Source: Dyella choica
Lineage (GTDB): Bacteria > Pseudomonadota > Gammaproteobacteria > Xanthomonadales > Rhodanobacteraceae
Assembly (NCBI RefSeq): GCF_003977665.1
Contig: NZ_RYYV01000005.1
Span: 186,001 to 250,000 of the forward strand
DNA length: 64,000 nucleotides
Direction: 5' to 3'
Shown in pieces: positions 25,121 to 34,504 of this stretch (the stretch's first letter is position 1; the number at the start of each line of letters is the position of its first letter). Position numbers and translations under genes: made by a program. The notes below the pieces were generated by a model. That model had not been told where the DNA came from. It ran no database searches and saw nothing but the letters and a program-made list of their open reading frames with translations.

Positions 25121-27124
25121 GTGACTATCCGAAAAGATGAATTTCGACTTGGCTATCGAGCAGACATCGAGGGACTACGCGCCATTGCCGTTTTATTGGT
25201 GATAGGTGCACATGCCGCCGTTCCAGGGCTCAGCGGCGGATTTGTCGGGGTCGATATCTTCTTTGTGCTGTCAGGCTTCTTGATCACGGGCTTGCTGATT
25301 CAGGAGGTAACACGCGCTGGTAGCCTGCAGTTCGGTGATTTCTATCTGCGCCGCCTGCGGCGCCTCTTCCCTGCATTACTGGTCATGCTGCTGGGCAGCA
25401 GTGTTTTGGCCGCTTGGATTCTTTCGCCAACGGCGCAAATCACGCAGGCTACAACCGGTATCAGTGCTTTGGGCTGGCTCAGCAATGTGCATTTTGCACT
25501 CGACAAGCTCAACTACTTTGCTGCGGGTAACGAGACCAACCTCTTTCTGCATACCTGGTCTTTAGGGGTGGAAGAACAGTTCTATCTGGTTTGGCCCGCA
25601 TTGATTTACCTGGTATTGCGCAAAGCGGGAGGGCGAGGTATCGGCCGGTTACGCCTCGGGATGCTGCTGATCGCGCTTTGCAGCTTCGCCGCTTGTGTTT
25701 TGACCACCTACAGGCAGCCGCAGCTCGCGTTTTACATGATGCCACTTCGAGCTTGGCAGTTTGCACTGGGGGCGCTGATCTGGCTGGAATTTCGGACAGA
25801 TGCCGGTTGGCTTTCCAAGCGGTGCTCCAGTGGTGCAGGCCTGAGCGCTATGGGTGGTGTGGGCCTGGTGATGTTATTGGCTGCTGGATGTTTGCTCGAT
25901 GCCAACAGGCCTTACCCGGGGTTGTATGCCCTCGTGCCTACGGTTGGGGCTGCGATGGTTGTGGCCTCTGGCAGCACCCAGCATCGGACCTTTCTCCAGC
26001 GCGTACTGTCATTTTCGATGCTGCAGGCGATCGGACGGATTTCCTATTCCTGGTATTTGTGGCACTGGCCGATACTCTTGCTGGGACAAGCCTTGACTGG
26101 TTCGAATGCTCCCGTGCATCGAGTGGGGTATGTGCTTGTTTCATTGTTGCTCGCGATAGCTTCGTATCGTTTTGTGGAATCACCCGTTCGGCATCAACGC
26201 TGGTGGTTTGTTCATAAACGGGTAGCGTTATACGGGTGCCTGGCCGTCATGGCGTTGTCCATGGCCGGTTTAATGAAATGGATCGGGTACGCCGATGACC
26301 TGGCTAATAGCCCTGAACTAAGGCGCATAACGCAATCTCATTGGGATGCCCCAGTTATCTATTTGATGGGATGCGATGGCTGGTACCGTAGTGATCGAGT
26401 CAGTCCTTGCCGGTTTGGAGACCCGCACGCGACGCATACGGCTTTGCTGCTGGGCGATAGCATCGCCGGTCAATGGTTTCCGGCCTTGTCCAAGATCTTT
26501 GTTCGGCCCGGATGGCGGTTAGTGGCGCTGACCAAGTCGTCCTGCCCGATGGTTGATCAGCCCATTTTTTATGCGCGCATAGGGCGCGTCTATACTGAAT
26601 GCGCGAACTGGCGAACTTCTGTGCTCAGCGGAATGGGGGCGCTAAAGCCGGATATTGTCGTTATGAGTTCGTCTGACGGGTCGCTTTTTTCAGAGGAGCA
26701 ATGGACGAGCGGTTCGAAGAGTGTCATGCAGCAGCTGAGCAGGTCGGTGGGTCAGGTGTATGTGCTGCGCTCCACTCCCCATTTGCCATTCGATGGGCCC
26801 GAGTGTCTGGCTGAGCATGCGCTTCGTCCGAAATGGTTGCGCGGTGATCGCGACTGCAGCGTGGTGTTCAAGGATGAGCGCTCCAGCCGGATATACGCCT
26901 CGCTGCAAAAGGCGGCAACCCCGTTTGACAATGTCCACGTCTTGGACATGAATGATGCAATCTGCGCGAGTGGCATATGTCAAGCAATACGGGATGACAA
27001 GATCGTTTTCCGCGACTCCCAGCATATGACGGCGAGCTTCGCCGGTTCTCTTGCGCAAATATTGGGTCGCAAGCTGCAGCCTGATGCGCAGGCGGCCCTA
27101 GGTAACGCTAGATCAGGTATGTAA
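25121..27124 (+). CDS. OafA-like membrane acyltransferase (AT3 plus SGNH domain)
   Basis: 667-residue two-domain protein. Residues about 8-370 are the Acyl_transf_3 membrane domain with the RADIEGLRAIAVLLVIGAHA opening, DIFFVLSGFLITG and EEQFYLVWP. Residues about 440-655 form a periplasmic SGNH hydrolase-like domain with LLLGDSIAGQW (nucleophile Ser) and the DSQHM Asp-x2-His block near the C-terminus. Such proteins O-acetylate LPS, peptidoglycan or exopolysaccharide at the periplasmic face. It starts at GTG with GGGGAG about 11 bases upstream. The last 12 bases overlap the convergent DUF4105 gene. It may decorate the glycan of the left-hand locus (inference). Confidence 0.88.
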   Translation: MTIRKDEFRLGYRADIEGLRAIAVLLVIGAHAAVPGLSGGFVGVDIFFVLSGFLITGLLIQEVTRAGSLQFGDFYLRRLRRLFPALLVMLLGSSVLAAWILSPTAQITQATTGISALGWLSNVHFALDKLNYFAAGNETNLFLHTWSLGVEEQFYLVWPALIYLVLRKAGGRGIGRLRLGMLLIALCSFAACVLTTYRQPQLAFYMMPLRAWQFALGALIWLEFRTDAGWLSKRCSSGAGLSAMGGVGLVMLLAAGCLLDANRPYPGLYALVPTVGAAMVVASGSTQHRTFLQRVLSFSMLQAIGRISYSWYLWHWPILLLGQALTGSNAPVHRVGYVLVSLLLAIASYRFVESPVRHQRWWFVHKRVALYGCLAVMALSMAGLMKWIGYADDLANSPELRRITQSHWDAPVIYLMGCDGWYRSDRVSPCRFGDPHATHTALLLGDSIAGQWFPALSKIFVRPGWRLVALTKSSCPMVDQPIFYARIGRVYTECANWRTSVLSGMGALKPDIVVMSSSDGSLFSEEQWTSGSKSVMQQLSRSVGQVYVLRSTPHLPFDGPECLAEHALRPKWLRGDRDCSVVFKDERSSRIYASLQKAATPFDNVHVLDMNDAICASGICQAIRDDKIVFRDSQHMTASFAGSLAQILGRKLQPDAQAALGNARSGM

Positions 27125-28336
27125 CGAAGTATGCGGCTTGCGCAGCGACCACGCCAGCGCCAGCCAGCATGGCAACGCAAACAAGATCCACGGCTGGTTC
27201 TGCTGTATGACATCGGGCAGCAGATGCATGAGCGGAGCTAGCAGCATTGCGATCAATTGCAGTAACAGCACGCTGTTGGCGAAACGCGAAGGAACCATGT
27301 TCCGGTGGGCGCGCCATGTCGAGCGCATCAGCAGGAAGGCCAAAGGATTGAACAACAGGAGGTTGGCGTTGGACCATGCTGAATGGTGGGCAGTAAGCGT
27401 CCAGAGGATCAGCATGACCAATCCGGTGAGGCCTGCGAGCAGCAGGAACAGGCTGCCAAGCAGCGCATGGGCGAGTTGAGCGTATCGCCAGGTAACGATG
27501 ATCAGCACGGCGACGATCAAGCCGGCTAAACCCAGTGGTATCCGCAAGTCCGGTGGTGTTGCGGATGGCGCGTCCAGCCGGTTGGGGGAGAGCAGGGTTT
27601 CGTTTTGTACCAGCGGCTGCGTGCCGCCGCGGCCATCCGAAACAGCAATGTTGCGTACATTCTTTTGCAGTTCTTCCGGCAGAAAGCTTTCCTGCCAAGC
27701 GTTGAGCGGCTGATCGGCATAGGGCCCTAGACCTAAGTCGAGGATCAGCATCAGCCATGGCTGTGCGCTCATCAGGCGCACGGTTTGCTGGCGGTAGGTC
27801 ATGCCGCCAGGCAATTGGGTAAGCCGTGCCTTGATGACGCCGCCTAACGCGTGATCGAGTGCGTCGCGCACGCGGGTGGTGCAATTGTCGACGTAGTAGT
27901 CGTAGTTGTAGACGGCGTTTTCAGGACGCAGGTTCCAAAGCAGGAAATCGCGCAGTGCGGCGGTTTGCTGCGGGGTGAGCGCAAGCTTCTGTTTGGTGAC
28001 CGAACGGCCGGCTTGGACGTAGAAGTTTTCTTCGTCGGTAGTGGGCTCGGCGTCGATCAGGTAGTGCATCCGGCCGCGCGCGAAGTTGAAGAAGAAATTC
28101 TTCTCGTCGAAGTTGAATACGCCGTAGTTGAAGTCCACTTCCTCGCCGCTGGCGCTTTCGCGCAGTTCGATCGCATCGTGGCCGAAGCGTTCCCAGTAGA
28201 TGTCACCAGGGCCGTAGGTGATGAGGGAGACTTCCAGGTTGGCACCGGGGCCGTCGGCGACACCGGCATGGGCGGGAAGGATCGCGCAGCACAGCAGGGT
28301 GAGCGCGATGAGCAGGAAGCGGCCGGCCTTGGTCAT
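27113..28336 (-). CDS. DUF4105 (Lnb N-terminal-like) membrane protein
   Basis: 407-residue protein with a signal peptide (MTKAGRFLLIALTLLCCAILPAHAG), a periplasmic DUF4105 domain and four or five C-terminal membrane helices (from about residue 280). Domain hallmarks are WERFGHDAIEL and YDYYVDNCTTRVRDAL, whose His and Cys recall papain-like NlpC-type active sites. The start is set at the signal peptide, because the 52-codon open extension runs into a palindromic repeat. Function is not established. Related proteins may hydrolyse lipid or peptide bonds in the envelope. It converges with the acyltransferase gene, overlapping by 12 bases. Confidence 0.8.
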   Translation of the reverse strand: MTKAGRFLLIALTLLCCAILPAHAGVADGPGANLEVSLITYGPGDIYWERFGHDAIELRESASGEEVDFNYGVFNFDEKNFFFNFARGRMHYLIDAEPTTDEENFYVQAGRSVTKQKLALTPQQTAALRDFLLWNLRPENAVYNYDYYVDNCTTRVRDALDHALGGVIKARLTQLPGGMTYRQQTVRLMSAQPWLMLILDLGLGPYADQPLNAWQESFLPEELQKNVRNIAVSDGRGGTQPLVQNETLLSPNRLDAPSATPPDLRIPLGLAGLIVAVLIIVTWRYAQLAHALLGSLFLLLAGLTGLVMLILWTLTAHHSAWSNANLLLFNPLAFLLMRSTWRAHRNMVPSRFANSVLLLQLIAMLLAPLMHLLPDVIQQNQPWILFALPCWLALAWSLRKPHTSLHT

Positions 28337-28408
28337 GGGAGGGGCGGTTTTATCGGGACGCGTCAGGATAGCGGATGTGTGTGACTGACGTAGTTGGTCC
28401 AGACGCCA

Positions 28409-28482
28409 GTAGGCTGGGTTGCGAAACCCAGCATTGCCATGTACGCAGCCTAGGCAATGCTGGGTTTTGCAACCCAGCCTAC
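28409..28482. repeat. Palindromic intergenic repeat, family 1 (complete copy)
   Basis: About 74 bases. Two near-perfect inverted arms of about 29 bases (AGGCTGGGTTGCGAAACCCA... and its complement) flank a central spacer of about 15 bases. Each arm is itself a small hairpin, CTGGGTT/AACCCAG. This is the best-preserved of five copies in the window (33268, 41493, 47500, 53093). Confidence 0.85.
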
Positions 28483-28510
28483 ATCGCGGCAAAGAGCGGC
28501 GCGCCGGCGA

Positions 28511-29350
28511 TTAGCGCCGCAAGACCCGAAACTGCTGCACGCGCCGATCGTCCGCCTGCGTCACGTGAAACGCGAAGTTGTCGATGTCGATCTGCTCGCC
28601 GACTTCGGGCAGGTGGCCGAATTCGGCGGTGACCATGCCGCCGACGGTGTCGAATTCCTCGTCGGAGAACCCCGTGCCCACTTCTTCATTGAAATCCGCG
28701 ATCGGGGTGAGGGCGTCGACGATCCATTCGCCTTCCGCCTGCGCGCGCACGAGGTTGGGCTCTTCCTCGTCATCGTGCTCGTCGTCGATTTCGCCGACGA
28801 TTTCCTCCAGCACGTCTTCGATGGTGACCAGACCGGCGACGCCGCCGTATTCGTCCACCACCAGGGCCATGTGGTTGCGGCTGCGGCGAAATTCCGCCAG
28901 CAGCACGTTCAGGCGCATCGACTCGGGAATCAGCACAGCCGGGCGCAAGATCGAGCGCAGCTCGAAGTCGTGGCCGTTGCCGAAGGTCTTGAGCAGGTCC
29001 TTGGCAAGCAGGATGCCGAGGATGTCGTCCTTGTCTTCGCCGTGTACTGGGAAGCGTGAGTGGCCGGATTCGACCACGGCGGCAAGGATGTCTGGAAGCG
29101 GCGAGTCCACGTCGATCATCACGATCTGCACGCGCGGCACCATCACGTCGTCGACGTTGAGCTCAGTGACTCGCAGCGCCCCTTCCAGCATGGGCAAGGT
29201 GTCGGCGCTCAGCAGGCCGTTGGCCTGGGCGGTTCGCAACTCGTCGATCAGTTCTTCGCGGTTGCGCGGTTCGCCGGAAAACAGATGGCCCAGTCGATCC
29301 CACCATTTTCGGTGGACCGGGCCGCTGGTACTGCCAGGGTCCTCGTTCAT
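28511..29350 (-). CDS. corC: CorC/HlyC-family CBS-domain protein
   Basis: 279-residue cytoplasmic protein of the CorC/YbeX type. After a basic N-terminus come ELNVDDVMVPRVQIVMIDVD and a CBS pair (about residues 68-185) with HSRFPVHGEDKDDILGIL and LVVDEYGGVAGLVTIEDVLEEIVGEI. A C-terminal transporter-associated (CorC_HlyC) domain with FDTVGGMVTAEFGHLPEVG follows. It is linked to Mg2+/Co2+ efflux and envelope stress. ybeZ-ybeY-corC is a widely conserved order and is kept here, although a palindromic element of about 120 bases separates ybeY from corC. Confidence 0.92.
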   Translation of the reverse strand: MNEDPGSTSGPVHRKWWDRLGHLFSGEPRNREELIDELRTAQANGLLSADTLPMLEGALRVTELNVDDVMVPRVQIVMIDVDSPLPDILAAVVESGHSRFPVHGEDKDDILGILLAKDLLKTFGNGHDFELRSILRPAVLIPESMRLNVLLAEFRRSRNHMALVVDEYGGVAGLVTIEDVLEEIVGEIDDEHDDEEEPNLVRAQAEGEWIVDALTPIADFNEEVGTGFSDEEFDTVGGMVTAEFGHLPEVGEQIDIDNFAFHVTQADDRRVQQFRVLRR

Positions 29351-29537
29351 TACTCTTGAAAAGACAGCCCAAGTGGGGCGGGAAAGTCAGTTTAGCGGAA
29401 AAGCCTTTGCTGTTCAGAGACAAAGGGTGGGCTGATGAACATGGGGACGGGCGGGCCTTAGGCAAGGGCTTGCAGCGCTCTGGTGGTCCCCTGGTGAGCA
29501 CCAGATTCGCGCGATATCTCAGCTGGCGGCTATCTGC

Positions 29538-29660
29538 TCCCTGCCCTACGTGTAGTAGGGGAGGGTTGGGGTGGGGTAAAGCAACCTTGCAGTGAGCTAA
29601 GACAGCGCGGCAAGCTCGTGCAACCCCACCTCAGCCCTCCCCTGCAAGCAAGGGAGGGAG
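29538..29660. repeat. Composite GC-rich inverted repeat between ybeY and corC
   Basis: Inverted arms AGTAGGGGAGGGTTGGGGTG... (29554-29577) and the near-complement ACCCCACCTCAGCCCTCCCC (29623-29642). The outer part of each arm is itself a hairpin of the TCCCTCCCCTGC type. It fills most of the 328-base gap between ybeY and corC (29351-29678). No gene is credible in the gap. Confidence 0.7.
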
Positions 29661-29678
29661 TCCCCGCAACCGGGTGGG

Positions 29679-30143
29679 TCAGTAGGGATCAGGAACACCC
29701 AAGCCTTTGAGGATGCGCGTTTCCATCGCCTCCATCCGTGTCGCTTCGGCTTCTTCGATATGGTCGTAACCCAGCAGGTGCAGCACCCCGTGCACGGTGA
29801 GGTGCGCCCAGTGATGAGCCACGAGCTTGCCCTGTTCGGCGGCTTCGCGGCGCACGACCGGGGCGCAGATGGCGATGTCGCCAAGCAAGGGCAGGCGCAC
29901 GCCCGGCGGCAGCTCCACCGGGAAGGACAGCACGTTGGTGGCGTAGTCCTTGTCGCGATAGGTGCGGTTGAGCATGCGGCCTTCCCGTGTGCCGACGATG
30001 CGGACAGAAAGCTCGGCCGGCCGGCGGCGGCGGGCGCCGGCGAGGGCCGCCTCCACCCAGCGGCGGAAGCTGACCGGCGAGGGTACGCCGGCACGCGGGG
30101 TGCCATAGCTCAAGTGCAGGGTGGCAAGGGACTCGCCGGCCAT
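29679..30143 (-). CDS. ybeY: Endoribonuclease YbeY (16S rRNA maturation)
   Basis: 154-residue metal-dependent RNase needed for 16S rRNA 3'-end maturation and ribosome quality control. The UPF0054 signature [11 protein letters not shown] gives the three zinc-ligand histidines. Upstream are [13 protein letters not shown] and LLGDIAIC. The start at 30143 lies 4 bases after the phoH stop with GGAG-TGAGG-like spacing. An open 19-codon extension overlaps phoH and is not needed. It is co-transcribed with phoH (ybeZ), its usual partner. Confidence 0.93.
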   Translation of the reverse strand: MAGESLATLHLSYGTPRAGVPSPVSFRRWVEAALAGARRRRPAELSVRIVGTREGRMLNRTYRDKDYATNVLSFPVELPPGVRLPLLGDIAICAPVVRREAAEQGKLVAHHWAHLTVHGVLHLLGYDHIEEAEATRMEAMETRILKGLGVPDPY

Positions 30144-30147
30144 GGCC

Positions 30148-31170
30148 TCAGCTCCCGCGTCCAGGCTTGTTGTCCGTGTTGCCCGTTCCCGGCCCCTCAT
30201 TGGTCACCTCTTCGAATGCCTCATAGGCACGCACGATCTTGGCCACCAGCGGGTGGCGCACCACGTCGCGGGAGGTAAAGAACGTAAAGCTGATGCCATC
30301 CACGCCGCGCAGTACTTCGACCGCATGGCGCAAGCCGGAACGCACGTGGCGGGGCAGGTCGATCTGGCTGACATCGCCGGTGATCACCGCCACCGAACCG
30401 AAGCCGATGCGAGTGAGGAACATCTTCATCTGCTCGACGGTGGTGTTTTGCGCTTCGTCCAGAATGACATAGGAGTCGTTGAGCGTACGGCCGCGCATAT
30501 AGGCGAGCGGAGCGATCTCGATCACGTTGCGCTCGATCAGCTTGGCGACTTTTTCGAAGCCGAGCATTTCGTAAAGCGCGTCGTACAGCGGGCGCAGGTA
30601 GGGGTCGACCTTTTGCGACAGATCGCCGGGCAGGAAGCCGAGCTTCTCACCGGCTTCTACGGCCGGCCGTACCAGCAGGATGCGCTGTACGCGATTGGCT
30701 TCCAGCGCCTCGACGGCGCAGGCTACGGCGAGATACGTCTTGCCGGTGCCGGCGGGGCCAACGCCAAAACTGATGTCGTGGGTGCTGATCGCGTGCAGGT
30801 AGCGCGCCTGGTTCGGGCCACGGCCTTTGATCACGCCGCGCTTCACCTTGATGACCACTTCCTGGGCGCTTTCGGCGGCCTCCTCCACCATCGAGTCGAT
30901 GCCCGATTCGGCCAGGTGCAGGTTGATCTTCGCGCCGGTGAGCGCCTCGCTTTCGGTGGCGGCATAGAGCGCGCGCAGTACTTTCTCGCCGGTGCGCGCG
31001 GCGGCTTCCTCGCCGATCACCTGGAACAGATTGCCGCGGTGGTCGATCTCCACGCCCAGGCGCAGTTCCACTTGACGCAAGTGCTCGTCGAACGGACCGC
31101 ACAGGTTGGCGAGCCGGGCGTTGTCTTCCGGGTCGAGGGCGAAATCGCGTTGGTTCAAACCGTTGTTCAT
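30148..31170 (-). CDS. ybeZ: PhoH-like ATPase (YbeZ)
   Basis: 340-residue cytoplasmic P-loop protein. An N-terminal KH-like region ([20 protein letters not shown]) precedes the ATPase domain with Walker [12 protein letters not shown] (near residue 140), the [20 protein letters not shown]alker B region and [13 protein letters not shown]. It is thought to be an RNA-linked ATPase/helicase acting with YbeY. The start [16 protein letters not shown] is chosen for family length. The open frame continues 42 codons through a short palindrome. Downstream spacing to ybeY is 4 bases. Confidence 0.93.
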   Translation of the reverse strand: MNNGLNQRDFALDPEDNARLANLCGPFDEHLRQVELRLGVEIDHRGNLFQVIGEEAAARTGEKVLRALYAATESEALTGAKINLHLAESGIDSMVEEAAESAQEVVIKVKRGVIKGRGPNQARYLHAISTHDISFGVGPAGTGKTYLAVACAVEALEANRVQRILLVRPAVEAGEKLGFLPGDLSQKVDPYLRPLYDALYEMLGFEKVAKLIERNVIEIAPLAYMRGRTLNDSYVILDEAQNTTVEQMKMFLTRIGFGSVAVITGDVSQIDLPRHVRSGLRHAVEVLRGVDGISFTFFTSRDVVRHPLVAKIVRAYEAFEEVTNEGPGTGNTDNKPGRGS

Positions 31171-31189
31171 AGCTATCGAATTCTTTCGT

Positions 31190-31245
31190 GGGTCGTAGCG
31201 CCGGCGAAAGCCGGACCGGTGCCTGATTGCAGGCAAGGTCGCCAG
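31190..31245. repeat. Short palindromic spacer upstream of phoH
   Basis: Contains CCGGCGAAAGCCGG, a 5-bp GC stem with a GAAA tetraloop, and a second small inverted pair GCCTG/CAGGC. This GCCGGCGAAAGCCGG motif is a common short repeat of high-GC gammaproteobacteria. The 83-base gap holds no gene. Confidence 0.5.
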
Positions 31246-31253
31246 GCCTCGGC

Positions 31254-31781
31254 TTACGGCGGTGATGCAGCGTCTGACTGCTTCAGATCGAGCCAATAGA
31301 AGCGCGTATCAACCGGCATGAACGGAAAGCTCGCCGGCAACTGCGTTTTTTCGATCAGAGCGAAGCCGTGCTTTTCGTAAAAACGATGCGCGGCACGGAA
31401 TTTGTCCGTGGTGCCCAGGAACACGTTTTGCACAGCGTGCTGCTTGGCCCAATCCAGTGCACCTTGCAACAGCTTGGCGGCAACGCCCCATTCCGCGCCG
31501 CGATACTCGGCGGCCACGAACATCTTGCGCAACGCCGCGGTGTGATCGCCGATATCCTTCAACGCAATCGTGCCGACAACTTTTTCCCGGTCCAGGGCCA
31601 TCCAGAAATTGCCCGCACCCTGCTGGTAGTAAGCAGGGATCGCAGCAAGATCCGGTTGGCGCTCCAGGTCGATATCGAAGCCGAATTCCTCGCGCTGGAT
31701 CGACACGATCAACTGGCCTGCCGCGGCGGCATGCTGCGACTGGAACGGGATCAAGCGGATGTGTACGGCGTTGGCGCCCAT
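31254..31781 (-). CDS. GNAT-family N-acetyltransferase
   Basis: 175-residue acetyltransferase fold. The N-terminal IRLIPFQSQHAAAAGQLI is followed by the substrate-binding strand GTIALKDIGDHTAALRKMFV and the acetyl-CoA-binding loop region EYRGAEWGVAAKLLQGAL (the R/Q-x2-G-x-G/A motif is degenerate: RGAEWGVA). It ends with a typical AAHRFYEKHGF. The substrate is unknown. It lies 9 bases after miaB and before phoH in the same orientation, an insertion into the usual miaB-ybeZ-ybeY order. Confidence 0.82.
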   Translation of the reverse strand: MGANAVHIRLIPFQSQHAAAAGQLIVSIQREEFGFDIDLERQPDLAAIPAYYQQGAGNFWMALDREKVVGTIALKDIGDHTAALRKMFVAAEYRGAEWGVAAKLLQGALDWAKQHAVQNVFLGTTDKFRAAHRFYEKHGFALIEKTQLPASFPFMPVDTRFYWLDLKQSDAASPP

Positions 31782-31790
31782 GCCGGTGAG

Positions 31791-33176
31791 TCAGGCGGCT
31801 TCGCTATCCACGCTGGCGATACGCCCACGCAGCGAGTTGGTCATCGCCTCGGTGATCACCACGTCCACGAACTGGCCGATCAGCCGGGCAGGCCCCGGGA
31901 AGTTCACATAGCGCATGTTCTCGGTGCGGCCGGTTAGTTCGTTCGGGTTTTTCCTGCTTGGCTTTTCCACCAGTACGCGTTGCACGCTGCCGATCATGGC
32001 CTCGTTGATCTTGCGTGCGTTCTCATTGAGCACAGCTTGCAGTCGCGCCAAGCGCTCGCTTTTCACCGCGGCCGGCATGTCGTCGGCAAGATTCGCCGCC
32101 GGCGTGCCTGGGCGTGCGGAAAAAATGAAGGAGAAGCTCTGGTCGAAGCCGACGTCGTCGATCAGCTTCATGGTCTTGTCGAAATCGGCATCGGTTTCGC
32201 CCGGGAAGCCGACGATGAAATCGGACGAGACGCAGATGTCCGGGCGCACCGCGCGCAGCTTGCGCAGCTTCTGTTTGAATTCCAGCGCCGTATAACCGCG
32301 CTTCATCGCCGCCAGCACGCGATCCGAGCCGGATTGCACAGGCAGGTGCAGGAAATTGGCCAGCTTCGGCACGTTCGCATAGGCTTCGACCAGCGAGTCG
32401 GAGAATTCCAGCGGATGGGAGGTAGTGAAGCGGATGCGGCCGATGCTCTCGATTTGCGCAATGGCATGGATCAGCAGCGCCAGGTCGGCCGTGCCACCGT
32501 CGTGCGTGGGGCCGCGGTAGGCGTTCACGTTCTGGCCCAGCAGGATCACTTCGCGCACGCCCTGTTCGGCCAGCTGCGCCACTTCCACGATCACGTCGTC
32601 GAACGGACGGCTGATTTCCTCGCCGCGGGTGTAGGGCACCACGCAATAGCTGCAATATTTGGAGCACCCTTCCATGATCGAGACGAAGGCGGTGGGGCCT
32701 TCGGCGCGTGGTTCGGGCAGGCGATCGAACTTCTCGATCTCCGGAAAGCTCACGTCCACCTGCGGCTTGCCGGTGGCGCGCTTGGCTTCGATCAGCTCGG
32801 GCAGGCGGTGCAGGGTTTGCGGGCCGAATACCAGGTCCACGAATGGCGCGCGCTTGAGGATTGCGTCGCCTTCCTGCGAGGCAACGCAGCCGCCCACGCC
32901 GATCAGCACGGGCTTGCCGCCTTGCTTGTATTCGCGCCAGCGGCCGAGCTGGCTGAACACCTTTTCCTGCGCCTTCTCGCGGATTGAGCAGGTGTTGACC
33001 AGGATCACGTCCGCTTCCGACTCATCCTCGGTCAATTCCAGGCCATGCGACGCGCGCAGCACGTCGGCCATCTTGGCCGAGTCGTACTCGTTCATCTGGC
33101 AGCCGTGGGTCTTGATGAAAAGCTTGCCGCTCATGGCGTCGGGTACCGTGGATTCGGAAGGCGGTGCGGAATGCAT
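31791..33176 (-). CDS. miaB: tRNA-2-methylthio-N6-dimethylallyladenosine synthase
   Basis: 461-residue radical-SAM methylthiotransferase modifying A37 of UNN-reading tRNAs. The N-terminal UPF0004 domain has Cys26, Cys63 and Cys97 for one [4Fe-4S] cluster. The radical-SAM CX3CX2C is Cys171, Cys175 and Cys178 in [25 protein letters not shown] domain ends the protein. The start may be at 33176 or at the ATG 14 codons later, [27 protein letters not shown] box ending 12 bases before the first ATG may favour the later one. It heads the miaB-GNAT-ybeZ-ybeY-corC group. Confidence 0.95.
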   Translation of the reverse strand: MHSAPPSESTVPDAMSGKLFIKTHGCQMNEYDSAKMADVLRASHGLELTEDESEADVILVNTCSIREKAQEKVFSQLGRWREYKQGGKPVLIGVGGCVASQEGDAILKRAPFVDLVFGPQTLHRLPELIEAKRATGKPQVDVSFPEIEKFDRLPEPRAEGPTAFVSIMEGCSKYCSYCVVPYTRGEEISRPFDDVIVEVAQLAEQGVREVILLGQNVNAYRGPTHDGGTADLALLIHAIAQIESIGRIRFTTSHPLEFSDSLVEAYANVPKLANFLHLPVQSGSDRVLAAMKRGYTALEFKQKLRKLRAVRPDICVSSDFIVGFPGETDADFDKTMKLIDDVGFDQSFSFIFSARPGTPAANLADDMPAAVKSERLARLQAVLNENARKINEAMIGSVQRVLVEKPSRKNPNELTGRTENMRYVNFPGPARLIGQFVDVVITEAMTNSLRGRIASVDSEAA

Positions 33177-33267
33177 CGAACCGCGTATTGTACTCGCGCG
33201 GTTGGTGGGCTGCTACTGATGGATCAAGCACTTGCGGTGAGACGGCTGCATGGATGGCTGCGCTTGG

Positions 33268-33300
33268 CTTGGCAATCCAGCCTACGATTGCCATCTCAAC
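33268..33300. repeat. Palindromic repeat family 1, decayed fragment
   Basis: TTGGCAATCCAGCCTACGAT and the following GCCATCTCA match the right end of the copy at 47500 with a few changes. The left arm is not recognisable. It lies in the gap between divergent miaB and the lytic transglycosylase gene. Confidence 0.45.
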
Positions 33301-33405
33301 CTACATGGCTGTGGCGGCTGGCGGGGCGTGTATATGCATGTTCTGGCACACGATTTCGGCGATTCGTGCTTGGCTCGTGGCGGTTGAGGGCGCAAACTTC
33401 GCGCC

Positions 33406-34491
33406 ATGTTTGCCGCCGCATGCCAAAGGGGGGGGCGCGGTTCCAGGGCAAGCCGCCTCCCTGCGCTGTTTCTGACCACCATCCTGGTGCTGCTGGGCTG
33501 TGCCTTGTTGCTGCTGTCTGCGCGGCCGGCCCGGGCTGGCGCACTTTATCGCTGCGCGGGATCGCAGGGGGAAGTGGTGTTCACCAGCAGCAAGGCGGGT
33601 TACCGGGAGTGCCAGCAAGTGGCTTCCTTCTCGACCCCGGCGGCGCATGCGGGGCCGCGACGCATGATTTCGAGCCAAGCCAGTTCGCTGGCCTGGGTGA
33701 CCGGGTGGGTGGAAACCACGGCCAGGCCGGTCGCGCCTATCGTTACTTCCTTGGATCGGGTGGCGGGGGGCGTGGAGTCCACGGCTCGAGTGCTGCCCGC
33801 CCCGCTTGCCGGCAAGCCCGGGCAGTGGACCTACAGCGAGTCGCACAACGGCTTGTCATCCGCGCTGGCCGACAGCGGCGCGCAGGATTCTCCGGACACC
33901 CGCGTGCTGCGCGGCGCTGTATACCGGGTTACCCATCGCGACGGCAGTGTGGAATACACCAATGTCCCGCAGGGCGGGGCACAGGCCAGCAACGTCACGA
34001 AGCTGTTCAGCTATATCGCCACCTGCATGGCGTGCAATCTGCACTCGACCATCAACTGGGGGGCGGTGGCACTCAACCTGGACGCCTACAAGGACGCGAT
34101 CCGCGAGGCGAGTCTGGAGTCGGGCGTCGACGAAGCGCTGATCCGCGCCATCATTCACGCCGAAAGCGCCTTCAATCCGCGAGCGATGTCGCTCAAGGGG
34201 GCGCAGGGGCTGATGCAATTGATGCCGGGCACCGCCAACAACATGGGGGTGCTCGATGCCTTTGATCCGGCGCAGAACATCCGCGGAGGTGCGCGCTACC
34301 TCGGCCTGTTGATGAGGAACTTCAACGGCGACGTGCGGCTGGCGGCTGCTGCCTACAACGCCGGCCCCTCTGCCGTGCAGCATTACAACGGTGTGCCGCC
34401 GTTTGCGGAAACGCAGGTCTACGTACAGCGCGTGGGGGAGCTGCTGCAGCGCTATAGCAAGGCATTGCACCCGCCACTGGCTAGTCTGTAG
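33406..34491 (+). CDS. Lytic transglycosylase (SLT domain) with DUF4124-like N-terminal segments
   Basis: 361-residue exported or membrane-anchored murein lyase. A hydrophobic signal/anchor (residues 17-42) is followed by a DUF4124-like segment, LYRCAGSQGEVVFTSSKAGY. A second, VYRVTHRDGSVEYTN, lies near residue 170. The C-terminal SLT (GH23) domain runs from about residue 220, with the catalytic Glu in IRAIIHAESAFNPRAMS, GAQGLMQLMPGTA and AAYNAGPSAVQHY. It cleaves peptidoglycan to 1,6-anhydro-muropeptides. It converges on the degS-like gene with a 13-base gap. No ribosome site is obvious before the ATG. Confidence 0.88.
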   Translation: MFAAACQRGGRGSRASRLPALFLTTILVLLGCALLLLSARPARAGALYRCAGSQGEVVFTSSKAGYRECQQVASFSTPAAHAGPRRMISSQASSLAWVTGWVETTARPVAPIVTSLDRVAGGVESTARVLPAPLAGKPGQWTYSESHNGLSSALADSGAQDSPDTRVLRGAVYRVTHRDGSVEYTNVPQGGAQASNVTKLFSYIATCMACNLHSTINWGAVALNLDAYKDAIREASLESGVDEALIRAIIHAESAFNPRAMSLKGAQGLMQLMPGTANNMGVLDAFDPAQNIRGGARYLGLLMRNFNGDVRLAAAAYNAGPSAVQHYNGVPPFAETQVYVQRVGELLQRYSKALHPPLASL

Positions 34492-34504
34492 GCCGCATCC
34501 GAAC

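Noticed and set aside
30121-31299. 392-codon plus-strand frame across phoH/ybeY
   Set aside because: Antisense to two well-recognised genes, with composition and no motifs typical of a shadow frame.
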